Assembly: GCA_014529385.2 (NCBI GenBank)
Contig: CM043959.1
Coordinates: 88,947,529-89,011,528, forward strand
Length of the DNA stretch: 64,000 nt
Direction: 5' to 3'
From: Adiantum capillus-veneris
Lineage: Eukaryota; Streptophyta; Polypodiopsida; Polypodiales; Pteridaceae
Shown: piece after piece, positions 32,962 through 44,923 of the stretch
Numbering within the stretch: position 1 is the first letter of the stretch
Layout: each line of letters begins with the position of its first letter
Translations under genes and position numbers: made by a program
Notes under the pieces: generated by a model
Told to the model about the DNA's origin: nothing
What the model saw: only the letters and a program-made list of their open reading frames with translations
The model's database searches: none

Positions 32962-33166
32962 TGTAAAGAAAGCGGATGCAAGAGAGATACACAAGACAAG
33001 CACAAAGAAAAGAGAGTACAAAATGACAAGCTTCTTCTTCTTCTCACAGAAAAGAGAGTACAAAATGAAAAGTAGCACATATGTACATGCGGTCACTAAG
33101 TGTGAACTTGCTAGAAGCGTACTAGGCTAGCACTATAAGTGTAGTCCAGCTGTAGAATCACTGCCA
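32962..33166 (-). repeat. Nested copia 5' LTR (right)
   Basis: It shares about 200 bases with the left LTR. The complement of GCTCTAATACCA just left of it is the initiator tRNA-Met primer-binding site. Confidence 0.85.
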
Positions 33167-34935
33167 TTTGAGGTTCAATGTGATGCTTGGGGTGATTGCC
33201 TTGGAGCAGTCTTGCTTCAAGAAGGGCATGCCATAGCATATGAGAGCCAAAGGCTCAATACAGATGAACGAGTCTTGGGCATTTATGAGAAAGAACTTTT
33301 AACTATTCTATATGCCCTAGATACATGGAAGCACTATTTATTGGGGACTCCATTCATTTTACGAACAGACCACCAAAGTCTCAAGTACTTCATGATGCAA
33401 ACGAAGCTTTCCAAAAAACAAATGAGGTGGGCAAATTTTCTTTCGCAATTTTATTTTCATATTGCTCACATTGCTGGTAAGCACAATCAAGTGGCGATGC
33501 ACTTTCACGACGACCAAAGTTAATGAGATGTCTATAGTAACTCACAATGATCTATCTTCTATGATAGATGAGCATGCTATCGACCCTGATTTTAAAGACA
33601 TAGTGTCAGCCCTTGCTTTGGGGAAGAAAGAGGAACCATTCACCTTGCAAGATGGTTATCTTCTCCACAGAAATAGGTTATGTGTTACCCACTCTCTTCG
33701 TGAGAAAGTTATGTATGAATACCAGGCTCCTCCCTATGCAGGGCATAGAGGCATTTAACCTACTCTTCAAGGAGTAGAGACATGCTTCTATTGGCTTACC
33801 ATGAAAGTGGACATACAAGAGTATGTTTCAAAATGTATAGTATGCCAAAAAGACCAAGTATGATAGAGGGAAGAAACCTCGATTACTCCAGCCATTGCCT
33901 ATATGGACAATAGTCGACAAGTTTAGAAAGCAAGCACACTTTATTCCTGTCAAAAAGACTATTAAGACACACCAAATGGAAACTCTCTTCATATCTCAGG
34001 TTTTCAAGCACCATGGATTGCCAACATCCATCATGTCAGATAGAGATCCTAGAATGACCAGCAATTTCTGGAAAGGTCTGTTTGAAAATCTAGGTACAAG
34101 ATTGAATTTCTCTTCGGCCTATCACCCACAAACGAATGGCCAAAGTGAGATAGCCAATCTTACAATACTCGATCTACTAAAGACTTATGTTACAGAAGTA
34201 GATCAACACTCACAATGGGAAAAGTACTTACCTCTTGTAGAGTATGCATACAATAATATTGTCCATAATTCCATGGGCAAAAAACCTTTCAAAATCATTG
34301 AGGGAAGACCTAAAAGGCCCTTGCTACTCAAAGTACATGGGAAGATTTTTGTTGCCAATGAGTATAGCCATGACCTACAAGAATCTTTTCAAAAGATTAA
34401 GGAGGCTATATCCATCTCTCAACAAAGGCAAAAAGCTGCTAATGACAAGCACAGAAGGTCCTTAACATTCAAAGACAATGATTGGGTATTACTTAAGTTT
34501 CCTAAGGCTCAATTGAGGCAAACGATGGGAAAAAATCCTATGGGCCATCAAAAGTATTATGCTAAATTAGCAAAAGGATACTATGGTACTTTTCAAATCT
34601 TGAAGCCAATCAATGAGATGGCTTATCAACTCAAGTTGCCGAACCATTGCCTTATACACAATGCTTTTCATGTGAGCCTACTTAAGCCCTACAAAGGAGA
34701 GCCACCGAGTGAACCAATTATTGAAGACCCTCCCAAAATTGAAGACCAAGAAGAGGTGCCACAACTTGAAGCTATCCTTCAGCATGAAGACAAGGTACTA
34801 CAACATGGTAAGATTATCCGATGGTATTTTATTAAGTTCAAAAATTATCCTTTTAAAGATGCTAGATGGATGCAAAGAATACAGCTTAATGATAGTATGA
34901 ACCTTGTTAATGATTACAATGCTACATTAGAGTAA
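33167..34935 (+). pseudogene. Element C RNase H, integrase and chromodomain
   Basis: RNase H runs from 33167 to about 33520 (FEVQCDAWGDCLGAVLLQEG, YEKELLTILYALDTWKHYLL, LRTDHQSLKYFMMQTKLSKK). The integrase zinc-binding region follows (YAGHRGI, then KCIVCQKDQV near 33830). The 346-residue frame 33895-34935 holds the integrase core (ASPs in IWTIVDKFRKQAHFIPVK and IMSDRDPRMTSNFWKGLFEN, and the YHPQTNGQSEIANLT block), the GPY/F-type C-terminal part (YYGTFQILKPINEMAYQLKL, HNAFHVSLLKPYKG), and a chromodomain-like end (ILQHEDKVLQHGKIIRWYFI, then FKNYPFKDARW). Broken in places. Confidence 0.85.
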
Positions 34936-35293
34936 GCAAATGTACAAATTTCTTTTGAATGACCAATTTTTTTGTCTTATAAGACTAGCTCTCTTTTTAT
35001 TGTGCACAAATTCAAGTGGTATGCATACTTAGAATCATGTTTGTGATGATGACATCTCTCAAACGCCAAGTATAATTTGTCCCTCTACTTCGGAGAATGA
35101 AATGGACTAAAGAGCAGACATGCTTGCGGCAGCTATGTCTCTAAAGCACCAAATGGTTTAGTCATCCATCTTGAGAACGATATCGTAGGGTAAAAAGGGA
35201 TCCTCTACCCGCTAAGAAACATTGACTAATGACTAAGGTTTTATCTCTTCTACCTCATAGTCAAGGGCGACTATGATTTCAAGAGAGAGGTAA

Positions 35294-36870
35294 TGTCATA
35301 AAAACCTAATATCTAACCAAACCAGATGATTTTCTCATATTAAAATGATCATTTAATGTGGGAGAGTAGACGGGAACAAGGGTTAGAATATAGACATGAT
35401 CTTTCAGGTCTATCTCGACATGGGGCCAATGGTAAAGGGGCCCAAATGAGAGATAATATGTCAAAGAGAAAGGCTAACTAATGGAGCCTAAAGACCTTAG
35501 GGTTAGCTTCATTAAAGACCTCCAAAGGTTAGTGTTAAAAGTACTTTGACCTTAGGTAAGCTAGGACTGAGCTTGAGGTGGGAACCCGACCAAAGCTTGA
35601 GGTGCTTGTCATGCTTGCTGACTAAGATGCTTGAGGTGCTTGTCGTGCTTGCCTACTAGGGAGCTTGAGGTGCTTGGGGGAACACTACCCAAGCTTGAGG
35701 TGCTTTTTCATGCTTTCTAACTAAGGTGCTTGAGGGTAAGGTGTTTCACAAAGTCAACAAAGATCCCTACAAGGAGGGGGTGAGTCCTACAAGAAGGGGC
35801 TAGAGAGAGAACACACACACCCTCATACAAGGAAAGCTTGGTACAAAGAAAGAAAATAGGACACTTGTCAAGCTCCTCCTCATGTTGCCCTCATGGTGTG
35901 TCTAAAGCCTATTGGTTGGCCTTCCAAGGGGTCCAATGATAAATTAGTTAATTTAATTAATTGTTTTATCATTTATCAAGTCCTCTGTCTCAAAGGGGAA
36001 AGGGGCACACTTGTCCCAAGCCTACCCTTGATGCTCTATATGCTTCTTGTATGTGACTGGCTAGGCTTGGGAAGGTCCAGTGAGCTTCAAGCATGAGCTA
36101 CAAGGGGGTTCGACAAAAGCAAGAAGGGGGGCTGCTTGGGGGCTATACTCTCTCACACACACTCTCATTGGGGGGTATACTCTCTCACACACACACTCAT
36201 TGTGTGAAGTGCAAAGTGCAAGAGCTCCGTCTCCTTCTCCAAGCCAATAGAGAAGTTGAGAGCCTATGCCAACACTCTTGGCTATGGAATACAAATCCAA
36301 CCAAGAGCCATGCTTCAATGCTTAAACTTTCCATCTTCTCCATCTTCATTAATATGCTATTATGTATGCTAGAAAGAACAATGATAATAAATGAGGAACT
36401 ACTTCTTTCTCATATGGAATGTTTCTTCTTCCTCTTCCGTACCCTCATTCCCCTCTAGCTCTCTCCACCTTCAAAGGTGTTTGAGGCCTTGGGGCCGAGG
36501 TTTGGGATAGTTAATGTTTTTTACAAAGTTTATGTTATGCTCGTGATGCATGAATCTTTCCATATTCATTGCATTACCTAGGTCACAAGGAACACAAAGA
36601 TTGTATTGTACCAAGTATCTCTTGATGGGAGAATCTACAATACAAATGCTTATTAGAGGGGGGACCGCCTCCACATAAATCCGGTCCTCAACTGTTTTCA
36701 TGTTCTCTAAACTCTCTCTCTCTTGCAAAAGTATTGTTCATGCCAGGTTAACTAAGTACTATGTTTATGTTGCTATCATCAATTAAGTTCACCCTCTATG
36801 CTCACAAAAGTGCTTTCTCTAATTTTCCTAATTCTGCTACTCTCCAAGTTCATAGGCCATTCCCAGTACA
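35294..36870 (+). repeat. Element C 3' LTR
   Basis: The 1577-bp LTR starts TGTCATAAAAA after a purine-rich AAGAGAGAGGTAA and ends CCCAGTACA, followed by the target duplication CCCAC. It contains the same CTTGAGGTGCTTG array as the 5' LTR with fewer units, and a stretch at about 35785-36100 that the 5' LTR lacks but the solo LTR at 3162-4739 has in part. Confidence 0.92.
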
Positions 36871-36875
36871 CCCAC

Positions 36876-38905
36876 AAACCTAGAAACTTTAGAATATTTC
36901 AAGGAGTTTTGGACATTTATTATCATCGTTGTCTTCAAAGATTCTACCGTCCACTCCATAATAAGGAAGATACTTTGATGGGTTCAAGATTCCCATACCC
37001 TTGTGTAGAAGTAGGCACAATATAGGAGTGATAATAGAAGAAAATTCTTCTTTGAACCAGTTTGGTTGGGCAAAGGTGTGTGAAAATTGTTGCTCCAATA
37101 TCCATATGTATAGCATTGAATGTGCGGGAGAGGCTATGTAGTGGATGCTTCTCCACCAATGTGGATGGAAATATGACTGTAAAAGCATGGCAAATCATAA
37201 TTCTCAATTCATAGAAAGTGAATGAGTTTTCTTGGTGCGCCAATGAGAGGTGGTAGTGGCAGAGGGGGGAGGAGCGTGGTGGCAATGGAGATAGGAGAAG
37301 GTGAATGACCCTTGCTTGGTGTGGCAATGGTAGGTGGGAGGGGAGGAGAGGGGAGCTTTCTTGCTGCAACAATGGAGATGGTGTAGAGAGAGTGTGTTTT
37401 GGAGTAGAGGATGAGTGTGATGGTTGCAACCAAGGAGGACTTGGAAAAGGGGTTCTAGAGAGAGACAATCACTTTTTAACCAAGGAATACTTTTGGGAGA
37501 GATTTGGATAGTAGAAAATGATGTTTCAAAAGTTTTTGAAATTTTTTGAATTTTAGGGGTTTTTGGTGCACATTTTGACTTTTGGAGATCAAAAAATTAT
37601 TTTTTGACCATATATCAGCTTTAAGGGGGTTTTAAGAAGATAAGATTTGAATTTTGAAAATTTTGAAAAATAAATTTTGGGGTTTTTCAAAACCCGGTCA
37701 AAAAGGAGGGAAATTTGGAGGTTCCAGGTGGGTCCCCCCCCCCCCCCCCCCCCCCCCCCCACTAGGTAAGAGGCCATTGAGAAGTGTAAGACTACTTTTC
37801 CCCCCTACTTTTTTGAGAGCATAGAGTGTGTCCACCACCCTCTTCTCATTGGCTGGCTTCTAATTAACCTTGATTCCAAAGAGCCCCTAGAGGGTTCATA
37901 TTTTTCCTAATGTCTCATCATGTTTATTACACTAATTTATGCACACATGATGTTTATTGTCACATAGGTGCATAAAAAGTGTTTTTCGTTTCATGTCATG
38001 TAGGTGGTAGGAACATTGTAATGGTCATATCTCTCAAACCGCTAAGAATGAGGTCAATCCCTTTGAAAAAAAATATTAAACACATCATTTAAAATATTTT
38101 CTCTCTAATGTATCATGTGAAAATTTTGCACGAGCAAAGAGTTATGGTCAAAATACAACTTGCTTCCCACTGCACTTGGTCAATATTTTGGACCCCAGCC
38201 ACCATATGGATTTATCGGATAAACAAACTCACTTAACCAAATCAAAACATTGATTAAATTTTCTGATAAATGTATTTAAATTATTGATATTACTTCATGA
38301 GTGTGAGTTATTAACCATTCCTTGTACGGGGTTACCTACGCATGTAGAGGTGCTATCAAGGGGGGGGTACCATATGATGTCGTGAGTTGAATGAGTGGTT
38401 CATGTATGCTTTATGGTTTGATGTGGTGAGTTCATTTCACGTGTTTGATCTCCATAAAATTATATGAGGATATATGGTTAGTCAATCCGAACTGTACGGG
38501 AAAATATGAAGAAGGGGGCTTCCTTTTGTGTTATGATTGTTTGTATAAGCCTCTTATGGGAAACGTGAAGTAATAAGGTGTTAGCCTATGCTATGGGTCT
38601 GATCTTGATGCATTTTTTTGACGTCAAATACTTTCATTTTCATGTTATTCATGCACCCAAAAATAGCAAAGTTTTTTTTTGCATATATGTGATGTTATGG
38701 CATCTGGTTGATCAAAGTGGTGGAGCTATTTTCATCATGGTTAAGATTATGGGATTATGTCATATGATGCGTGGAACCTCATGGATGGATATGGATGCCT
38801 CATGCACATGTGTATACTATTTTTCACACTTCAATGAGAGTGGTTTCAAGCCCTTTGTGATGTTTTGTGCCTTAGCCATATTTCATTTTGTAGTTGTTTG
38901 TCACC
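36876..38905. other. No gene; includes a C27 run at 37734-37760
   Basis: I see no supported gene. 37734-37760 is 27 consecutive C bases. 37800-37990 resembles 57600-57760 (shared CCTCTTCTCATTGG, GGGTTCATATTTTTCC, TCATCATGTTTATT), so it is a diverged repeat copy. A 163-residue plus-strand frame at 38578-39069 overlaps the antisense of a Tat-type integrase end and has no domain. Confidence 0.45.
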
Positions 38906-41900
38906 TTAGCTTGAACTATTGGCATGAACCAAACTACAAGACTTATGTGATGGTGTATCTTCTTGATGATGCTCTTGAAAATCCTTTGGTAGAATGCGGC
39001 TCAAGTAGGGCTTTAGCCAGTATCCATATACCTTCTTCTTGGAGTGCTCGTTGCCATCTAAATCCATGAGGTGATAGTAACTTGAATTAAAATATTTATT
39101 GACCACATACGGACCTTGCCGTCTGGTGTTGAATTTGGCATCAAACCTATTGTCAAATTGCACACCAATCCACCTTCTTTGATACCCTTATCTTTGACCT
39201 TTTTATCGAGCCTCTCCTTTACTTGTGTAGCTTTCCTCTTGGAGCACTCATAGACTGCTTCTCTTTTCCATTCAAGTTCAGCTAAGGTAAGAAGTTGATC
39301 CATCCATGATTCTTGATCATCTCGTGTCCTTTTTCCATGGAGATGCATTGTTGTAATGTTGAGCTTGATAGGTTGCAAAGATTCTTGAACATACACTAAG
39401 TAGAATGGCATGAACTTTGTGGACACCTTGTATGTGGTTTGATACACCCACAATGCTCCATCCAAGAAGTCATCCCACAACTCTATCTTGTTTTTCACCA
39501 TTTTCTTGATGATACTTGCAATGAATCCATTAGCTTTATTTACCAAACCATTTTGGATGAGGACTGTAAGGTGTGGTGTGACAATGTAGAATATGAAGCT
39601 CTTCACAAAATTTTGTGAGTAAACCCTTCCTAAACCCTGAACCATTATTAGAAAAAATATCCAAAGGTGTGCCAAATCTATAACAAATATGAGTGTAGAC
39701 AAAGATTCTCACTATTCTCCCATTTATCCTTGCCACACTTTGAGCCTCCACCCACCTATTCATATAGTCTACAACCACTAGAATATAGAGTTTACCATTT
39801 TTTGTTCAAAGCAGGGGGATCCATATCATCAATGCCCCAATTTTTGACAGGTCCATTTGCAAGCACCAATGCCTTGGACCATGAACCAACCTTATGTTTC
39901 CATTTACTTGGCAATTGTGACAGCTTCTACACCAATGTTGTACATCAACATGCAAGCTTGGGCAAACATACCCCACAAGAAAAATATGCTTCAGAGTTAA
40001 CTCTTGGGCAAAATGACCACCACATGATTCCTCATGCAAACCTACTAGAATGGCCAGATTTTTTTTTATTGTTGGTAATTTTCTACACACTTGATCCTTT
40101 CTTCTTTGATAGAGAGAGCCTTCTAAGAAGAGATACAAACTTTCCTTCCTCATGAGTCTCCTCTTCTAAGTCTTTGTGAACCCTCATGGAAACTCATCCT
40201 CCAAAATGTAGCAAACAATTGGAGCCAATCAATCCATTCTCTGGTACCTTGGTTGCTTGACAGTTTACACTACCAAGATGACTTGCACTTCTTTCACAAC
40301 ACATGCAACCGCTTGTTTTACAAGTAAATCAACATCCTCATTTTATTTCCTAGGAATATGATAGATTTGCACCCCTTCAAGTTGATTAAACAACCTAAGG
40401 ATGACATGAATGTCTGTCCTTATACTTTCATTCTTGCATGCCCAAATGCCTCGAAGTTGCTTCACAATGAGAAGTGCATCCCCCTTTATCATGAGATGTT
40501 GTATCCCTTGAATAATGCACATCTTCAAACCACGAAGTACTATGTCATACATTGCTTCATTATTTCTAGTAGATCTTAGAAAATTGACTTTCTCTTTCAT
40601 GACCACCTCTCCACTTGGATCAATCAACACAAGCCCTCCCTGCTTTACCTGTAGCTCATTGAAAATCTCCATCAAAGAACAAGGTAAAGGCTTTAGGGAT
40701 GCTTTTAGGTGGTGTCAATGGTAGGGTCTTTACTTTAGGCACTTTAATATCCTTCTCATGCACTATATAAGTGAGAATCCCTATCAGTTGTGCACGCACA
40801 TTATCTTCTACCTTGAAAGTGAATTAGAACTCTTGCAATTCCATTATCTTCTACCTTGAAAGTGAATTAGAACTCTTGCAATTCCATAATCCACTTTGAG
40901 ATCCTAGTATTAAGATTCATTTGAGATGACATCCAAGGAAACAAATTTTTTGCAAATATGAGAGCAAGCATCATGAGTTATATTTCTGTGTAGCCTCTTG
41001 TCCAAAGCATTCATGACCCTACTAGCGAAGTAGATGGATCACATCCTGGTACTATGGGATCTTGTTGTAACAAAACAACACCAATTGATTCCTTTCCAAT
41101 AATAGAGATAACAAAGAATTTGTACTTCCAACAAGGAGTCATGAGTGTTGGTAGTTTTGAAAAAAAAAACTTTAATGTTAGAAAAATGCTCTTCAAGCGC
41201 ATCTGCAAACTCTACTTGTTGTGTCAATTTTTGCAAGGGGTGAAGTAACTTTGAGGCTAAGTGAATGAAGCATGAGAGATACTTTTGAACGAATGAGATG
41301 ACCTCCTTGAGACTTTTGGGGGATGGTATCTCAATAAGAGCCTTTGCCTTTGAACAATCCACCTCAATGCCATTGTAAGAAACTTTGTGACCAAGCAAGA
41401 TCACTTCATCCTCACTTATGTGACATTTATCAGGATTGAGTTGACCTCCCATGTTGTAACGTTTCTTCAAACCTTCTTCTACATTTTGTAGGTGCAAATA
41501 TAAATGAAAAATAATCAAATAAACACCCTGCTGGACTTCCCAAAGAATGCTTGAAACACCATGTTCATGAATCATTGAAAAGTTGATGGAGAATTGGTTA
41601 GTTCAAATGGCATGACTCTAAAAGTAAAGCAACCCCAAGGAGTGATGAAGGTTGTTTTTAATTGATCCTCCAATGCAATCCCTATTTGAAAGTAGCCAGA
41701 GTAGCCATCACATACAATGTACTTCTCATGGCCAGCTACCTCATTTATTATGTGGCCTAAAATCAACATATACTCTCCACTTCCCATTATTTTTAGGAGT
41801 GACCAAATTGGAGAGACCCACTCAGAATTCTCCATTGAGTAGATAAAGCCTTCTTCTAGAATCTTTCTTACCTCCTTGGGTATAACCTGCTCCTTGATGA

Positions 41901-42030
41901 CTCCTAGTCTTTGTAGCTTATGGGCCTTAGGTGTGTCCTCAAGATTTAATTTTACCTTTTGTTGAACAACATCTACTCCACATATGTCTGTGTAGTCTTT
42001 AGCAAAAAGACTAGGAAACGTTTACGTCCA
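38906..42030 (-). mobile_element. Tat-type Ty3/gypsy pol fragment (fossil)
   Basis: On the minus strand, in order: reverse transcriptase (about 41040-42030: EYMLILGHIINEVAGHEKYI, GYFQIGIALEDQLKTTFITP, WGCFTFRVMPFELTNSPSTF, LNPDKCHISEDEVILLGHKV), a first RNase H (about 40700-41200), a second archaeal-type RNase H (40343-40675: LVLIDPSGEVVMKEKVNFLR, NNEAMYDIVLRGLKMCIIQG, MIKGDALLIVKQLRGIWACK), the integrase zinc-binding region (39806-40153: HEESCGGHFAQELTLKHIFL, CRSCHNCQVNG), integrase core (39058-39778) and C-terminal part (38906-39163: GPYVVNKYFNSSYYHLMDLD). A second, archaeal-type RNase H is a hallmark of the Tat lineage. The LTRs are not identified. The fragment is broken in many places. 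Confidence 0.8.
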
Positions 42031-42549
42031 AACTGAGGTAGTACCTAGTGAGAGGCAAGATAACAGAGTTCAATGATGCATTTATTTGGTTAACCTACAA
42101 GGACCTAAAATGTTATAAACTAGATGTTGAAATTGTAGCTTAGTGCTAACAATGATGTGCACCTTTCACCTTGCAATGGCAATGAAGGGGTCATACAAAT
42201 TTTTGAGGCTCATGCAACCTACTTGATTATGCTAAAGGCTAAGCATGAAACAAAAACATACACAAAGCCTTTCTCAATGGGGGCACCAAAATTGAGGCAC
42301 TTTGGGGCAGGCAACAAGAGAAGCAACATCTTAACACTCATCAAGGCTCTTGTGCTACACAATGGGACTGAGGCACAACTTCAACACAACTTCAACACAA
42401 GCCTTCAACCAAACCAAACTAAACAAAACAAAGAGGCACCACTTAGCTTTGAATGTGAACTAGGATGCACAAGAATTATCAAACAAGGAGAATCCTTAAG
42501 CAAACATCCAACCAATCAAGAAGTGTACACTAGCCCTACCACCAATGCA

Positions 42550-42614
<65 letters not shown>

Positions 42615-42763
42615 CATTATCATCCATGGAGGTCAAATATGACCCATGGGACCAAAACAAGCATTACATCTAGTTTTGTAGGGTGAAGACATTACATACA
42701 TGTCAGGTGGGACTAAGTGTTTATCAAGGGTGAAGGAGAAAAGGAAGAAAACAATAACAAAAC
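42031..42763. other. No gene; CA and GA microsatellites
   Basis: 42547-42576 is a CA run and 42585-42611 a GA run. The 161-residue plus-strand frame across them has no domain and I do not support it. Confidence 0.5.
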
Positions 42764-43639
42764 CTAAGAAGGGTCAAGTGAAGGTGGAGCTGGCTTGGGA
42801 GTTTGGAACTCCTGGATGATGGCTTTATTGCCACGGTAGACTTCCCATTTACCTTGTTTACGAGCTTCATGCATCTTCTTGAGCTCACTTGCTTTAAGAT
42901 TGAGTTGATTTGTGGTCAATTCCTCGGCGATCCAAAGCTTTGTCCCCTTGAGGCGATAGGATTGGAGTAGTAGCCTCGTCCATTCTTCTTTGTTTTTGAA
43001 AGTGAGGACGCATTGACCAAGTGGCACATGTCTATGCGTATCATTGATCCAAGAGACAATGTTGGGCTCGATGCTAATTGGTTGAAGAATGTCATTGAGC
43101 TTGGTGATGGGTTCTTTGAGGGTGTCATCCTCGGTGCACCATGGGGAACAAAGCCCTCCAATCCAAATTTGGAGATCAAGGGCTTCCTGTAGCTAGCATT
43201 CTTGTAAAGCTTCTTGTATTTCACTATCAATCTTCATATGTACTACATCGTGGGATTCTTTCTGAGCTGTCTTGACAATCTCAACGATGAGACAATCTTT
43301 GACTTCATGCATTTTTGCAAGAAAATGCTCGCTCTCCTTTGCCTTTGTGTCCTCAAGCTTACTCCGGTGTTATTTGAGTTTAGCATTCTCAACAATAAGT
43401 TCTTGGATTTGAGCCTCTAGGGCTACGATCCTTGCATCTTGGCAGGCGGTGGGATCCTTCTTGGGCATAACTGCAACCGCAAGAAAACTCTTGTATGCAC
43501 TTGAAATGGGTGTGTTGAAGGAGGACATTGGAGCCCCAAAATATCTATTATGTGGGCAAGCCTCCATAGAGCAAGGGAAACACTGTCCTTTATGGTTGAT
43601 TGTGCTCCTTTTGGGTAAAGTTGTGAGAACATGCCCCAA
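42764..43639 (-). pseudogene. LINE ORF1-like protein, broken
   Basis: Three overlapping minus-strand frames follow one layout. First is an N-terminal region with CFPCSMEACPHNRYFGAP. Then comes a coiled-coil segment (ARIVALEAQIQELIVENAKL). Last is a domain ending RLLLQSYRLKGTKLWIAEEL then TTNQLNLKASELKKMHEARK and QGKWEVYRGNKAII. The last block matches the pattern of LINE ORF1 proteins, where KG-(T/K)-(K/R)-(I/L)-x-(I/V)-x-EDLT-type sequence precedes a basic stretch and a GK-x-(A/V) block. ORF1 proteins bind the LINE RNA as trimers. The frames are offset by frameshifts. No 3' poly(A) is visible on the minus strand. An alternative is a host or viral-type gag, but the coiled coil plus this C-terminal block argues for LINE. 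There is no ORF2 next to it. Confidence 0.4.
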
Positions 43640-44433
43640 GATTTGAGTATGAGAGACCCTAGACTCAGTGTCTTTCAGCCTATCAATAGAGATGGTGAGT
43701 GGCGTTATGCATTACACGGAGAGGCTCGTCAATAGCAAATGTAGAACTTGTCAGCCAGCGAGTAGCCCGTTAACACAGAGCGGGTCTGCATTTTATCCTC
43801 AGGAACAACGCGTCGTTGAGTTGCTGCTGGCAATGGTGCTTGGGCGAGGTAGTGTTGGGAGACTAACTCACAGAATGATGGAACATGATCAAAGTCCAAA
43901 GGCTTCTTTCAACAAGTGGAGTTGTTTATACACATGCAACCAAAGATTCATCCAGATGGTGCTTCTCAAGTTAGTTTCATTGTCTCACTTCTCTCAACAC
44001 GCTTTGGAGAAGCCATTGTTGAAACCAAGCTTAAAAAGCTACAAAGAGGCTATCACCCTTCTTCCATCATTGGGGAAGGAATGTGAAAGATTTTCTTTGA
44101 GGGTATTTTCATTATCATGGGCTTCCAAGCGACATTGTTTCAAGTCAAGGATGGATGCTTCCACTCGACATACCCCATTCTTAGACAATTATGGTCAGCA
44201 CAACACTAGAATATGAATGGATGCTTCCACTCAACATACCCCATTCTTAGACAATTATGGTCAGCACCCAAGGATGGATGTCCACATGAATCATCGAGTG
44301 AAGAATCTAGCTTCCATAGATTTCCACACATCTACAAAGCACTCACAAAGAAATGGCAATGAATATGAGAAGATCTCAACAGAGGTATAAGGCTAGCACA
44401 AACAAACGTTGAATGCAACATCCACCAAGAAAT
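43640..44433. other. Unassigned stretch with a 63-bp tandem duplication
   Basis: A 182-residue plus-strand frame (43668-44216) has no recognised domain. The segment ATGGATGCTTCCACTC through TATGGTCAGCAC occurs twice, about 63 bases apart (about 44150-44205 and 44215-44267), nearly identical. Confidence 0.45.
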
Positions 44434-44923
44434 ATCGAGGATGAACTGTGGCTTCTCTGCCACAATCTACGTTCATCTTGCCCTTGGAAAAAGATAGACT
44501 ATCAAAGACTTGGGCCATTGAAAATAATTGGCCAAGTGAATCCAGTCACATACCGTCTCTAGTTTCCACATTCCATGAAAATCTCTCCAGTCTTTCATGT
44601 TTCATTGTTGGATCATTTCCATCAATGCCAGATTCCTAGTAGATGCTCACAACCACCACTTTCCTTAGAGATTGATGGTCATGAAGAATATGAAGTCAAG
44701 CAAATCCTTGACTCCAAAATCTCTCATGGAAGACTTCAGTACCTTGTACATGGGAAAGGCTATGATGTAAGCCAACAAACATGGGAGCTTGCATCTAACC
44801 TTATCGCACACCAACCAAAGTTTGTGAGTTTCTATCCATTGAAGCCTGCCTTTACATCAAGAAGGACAACCGCTCCTTGCGGGACTCCTTGCTAGTGGAG
44901 GGGGGCTAGAAAGGAGGGGGTAC
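44434..44923 (+). pseudogene. Element D integrase C-terminal part and chromodomain (fossil)
   Basis: The translation gives DYQRLGPLKIIGQVNPVTYR, then MKISPVFHVSLLDHFHQCQI (integrase GPY/F region) and a chromodomain EEYEVKQILDSKISHGRLQY with LVHGKGYDVSQQTWELASNL. A polypurine tract (GGAGGGGGGCTAGAAAGGAG) follows. This is the C-terminal end of a chromovirus distinct from C. Upstream parts of the element are not present next to it. It is broken. Confidence 0.8.

Larger units (their letters stand above)
28093..33166 (-). mobile_element. Ty1/copia element nested in C (fossil)
   Basis: Read on the minus strand the order is gag with zinc knuckle, protease start, integrase, reverse transcriptase, RNase H, which is the copia order. 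LTRs are at 32962-33166 (5') and 28093-28413 (3'). An initiator tRNA-Met-type site (complement of GCTCTAATACCA) abuts the 5' LTR, and a GAGGGGGAG polypurine tract abuts the 3' LTR. The right LTR is shorter than the left and no clear target duplication is readable; the left junction lies in an 11-base stretch (TGTAAAGAAAG) that would suit both element C coding sequence and the LTR edge. Shared LTR sequence differs by roughly 5-6%. It resembles the Tnt1/Tork side of copia. The reverse transcriptase frame is long and open; the whole element has a handful of breaks. Confidence 0.93.
23684..36870 (+). mobile_element. Element C: Ty3/gypsy chromovirus with nested copia (fossil)
   Basis: LTRs at 23684-24964 and 35294-36870 flank a gypsy interior, and the 5-bp duplication CCCAC lies on both sides (23679-23683 and 36871-36875). 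An initiator tRNA-Met-type primer-binding site follows the left LTR. The order is gag, protease, reverse transcriptase, RNase H, integrase, chromodomain, which defines a chromovirus. A Ty1/copia element (28093-33166) sits inside the reverse transcriptase/RNase H part. By hand count of about 215 LTR bases the LTRs differ at about 5%. The coding region is broken in many places. Chromoviruses use the chromodomain to target integration to marked chromatin. Confidence 0.92.

Noticed and set aside
38578-39069. 163-residue plus-strand frame
   Set aside because: It has no domain, is rich in His/Phe/Met from AT-rich sequence, and its 3' third is antisense to the integrase end of the Tat-type fragment.
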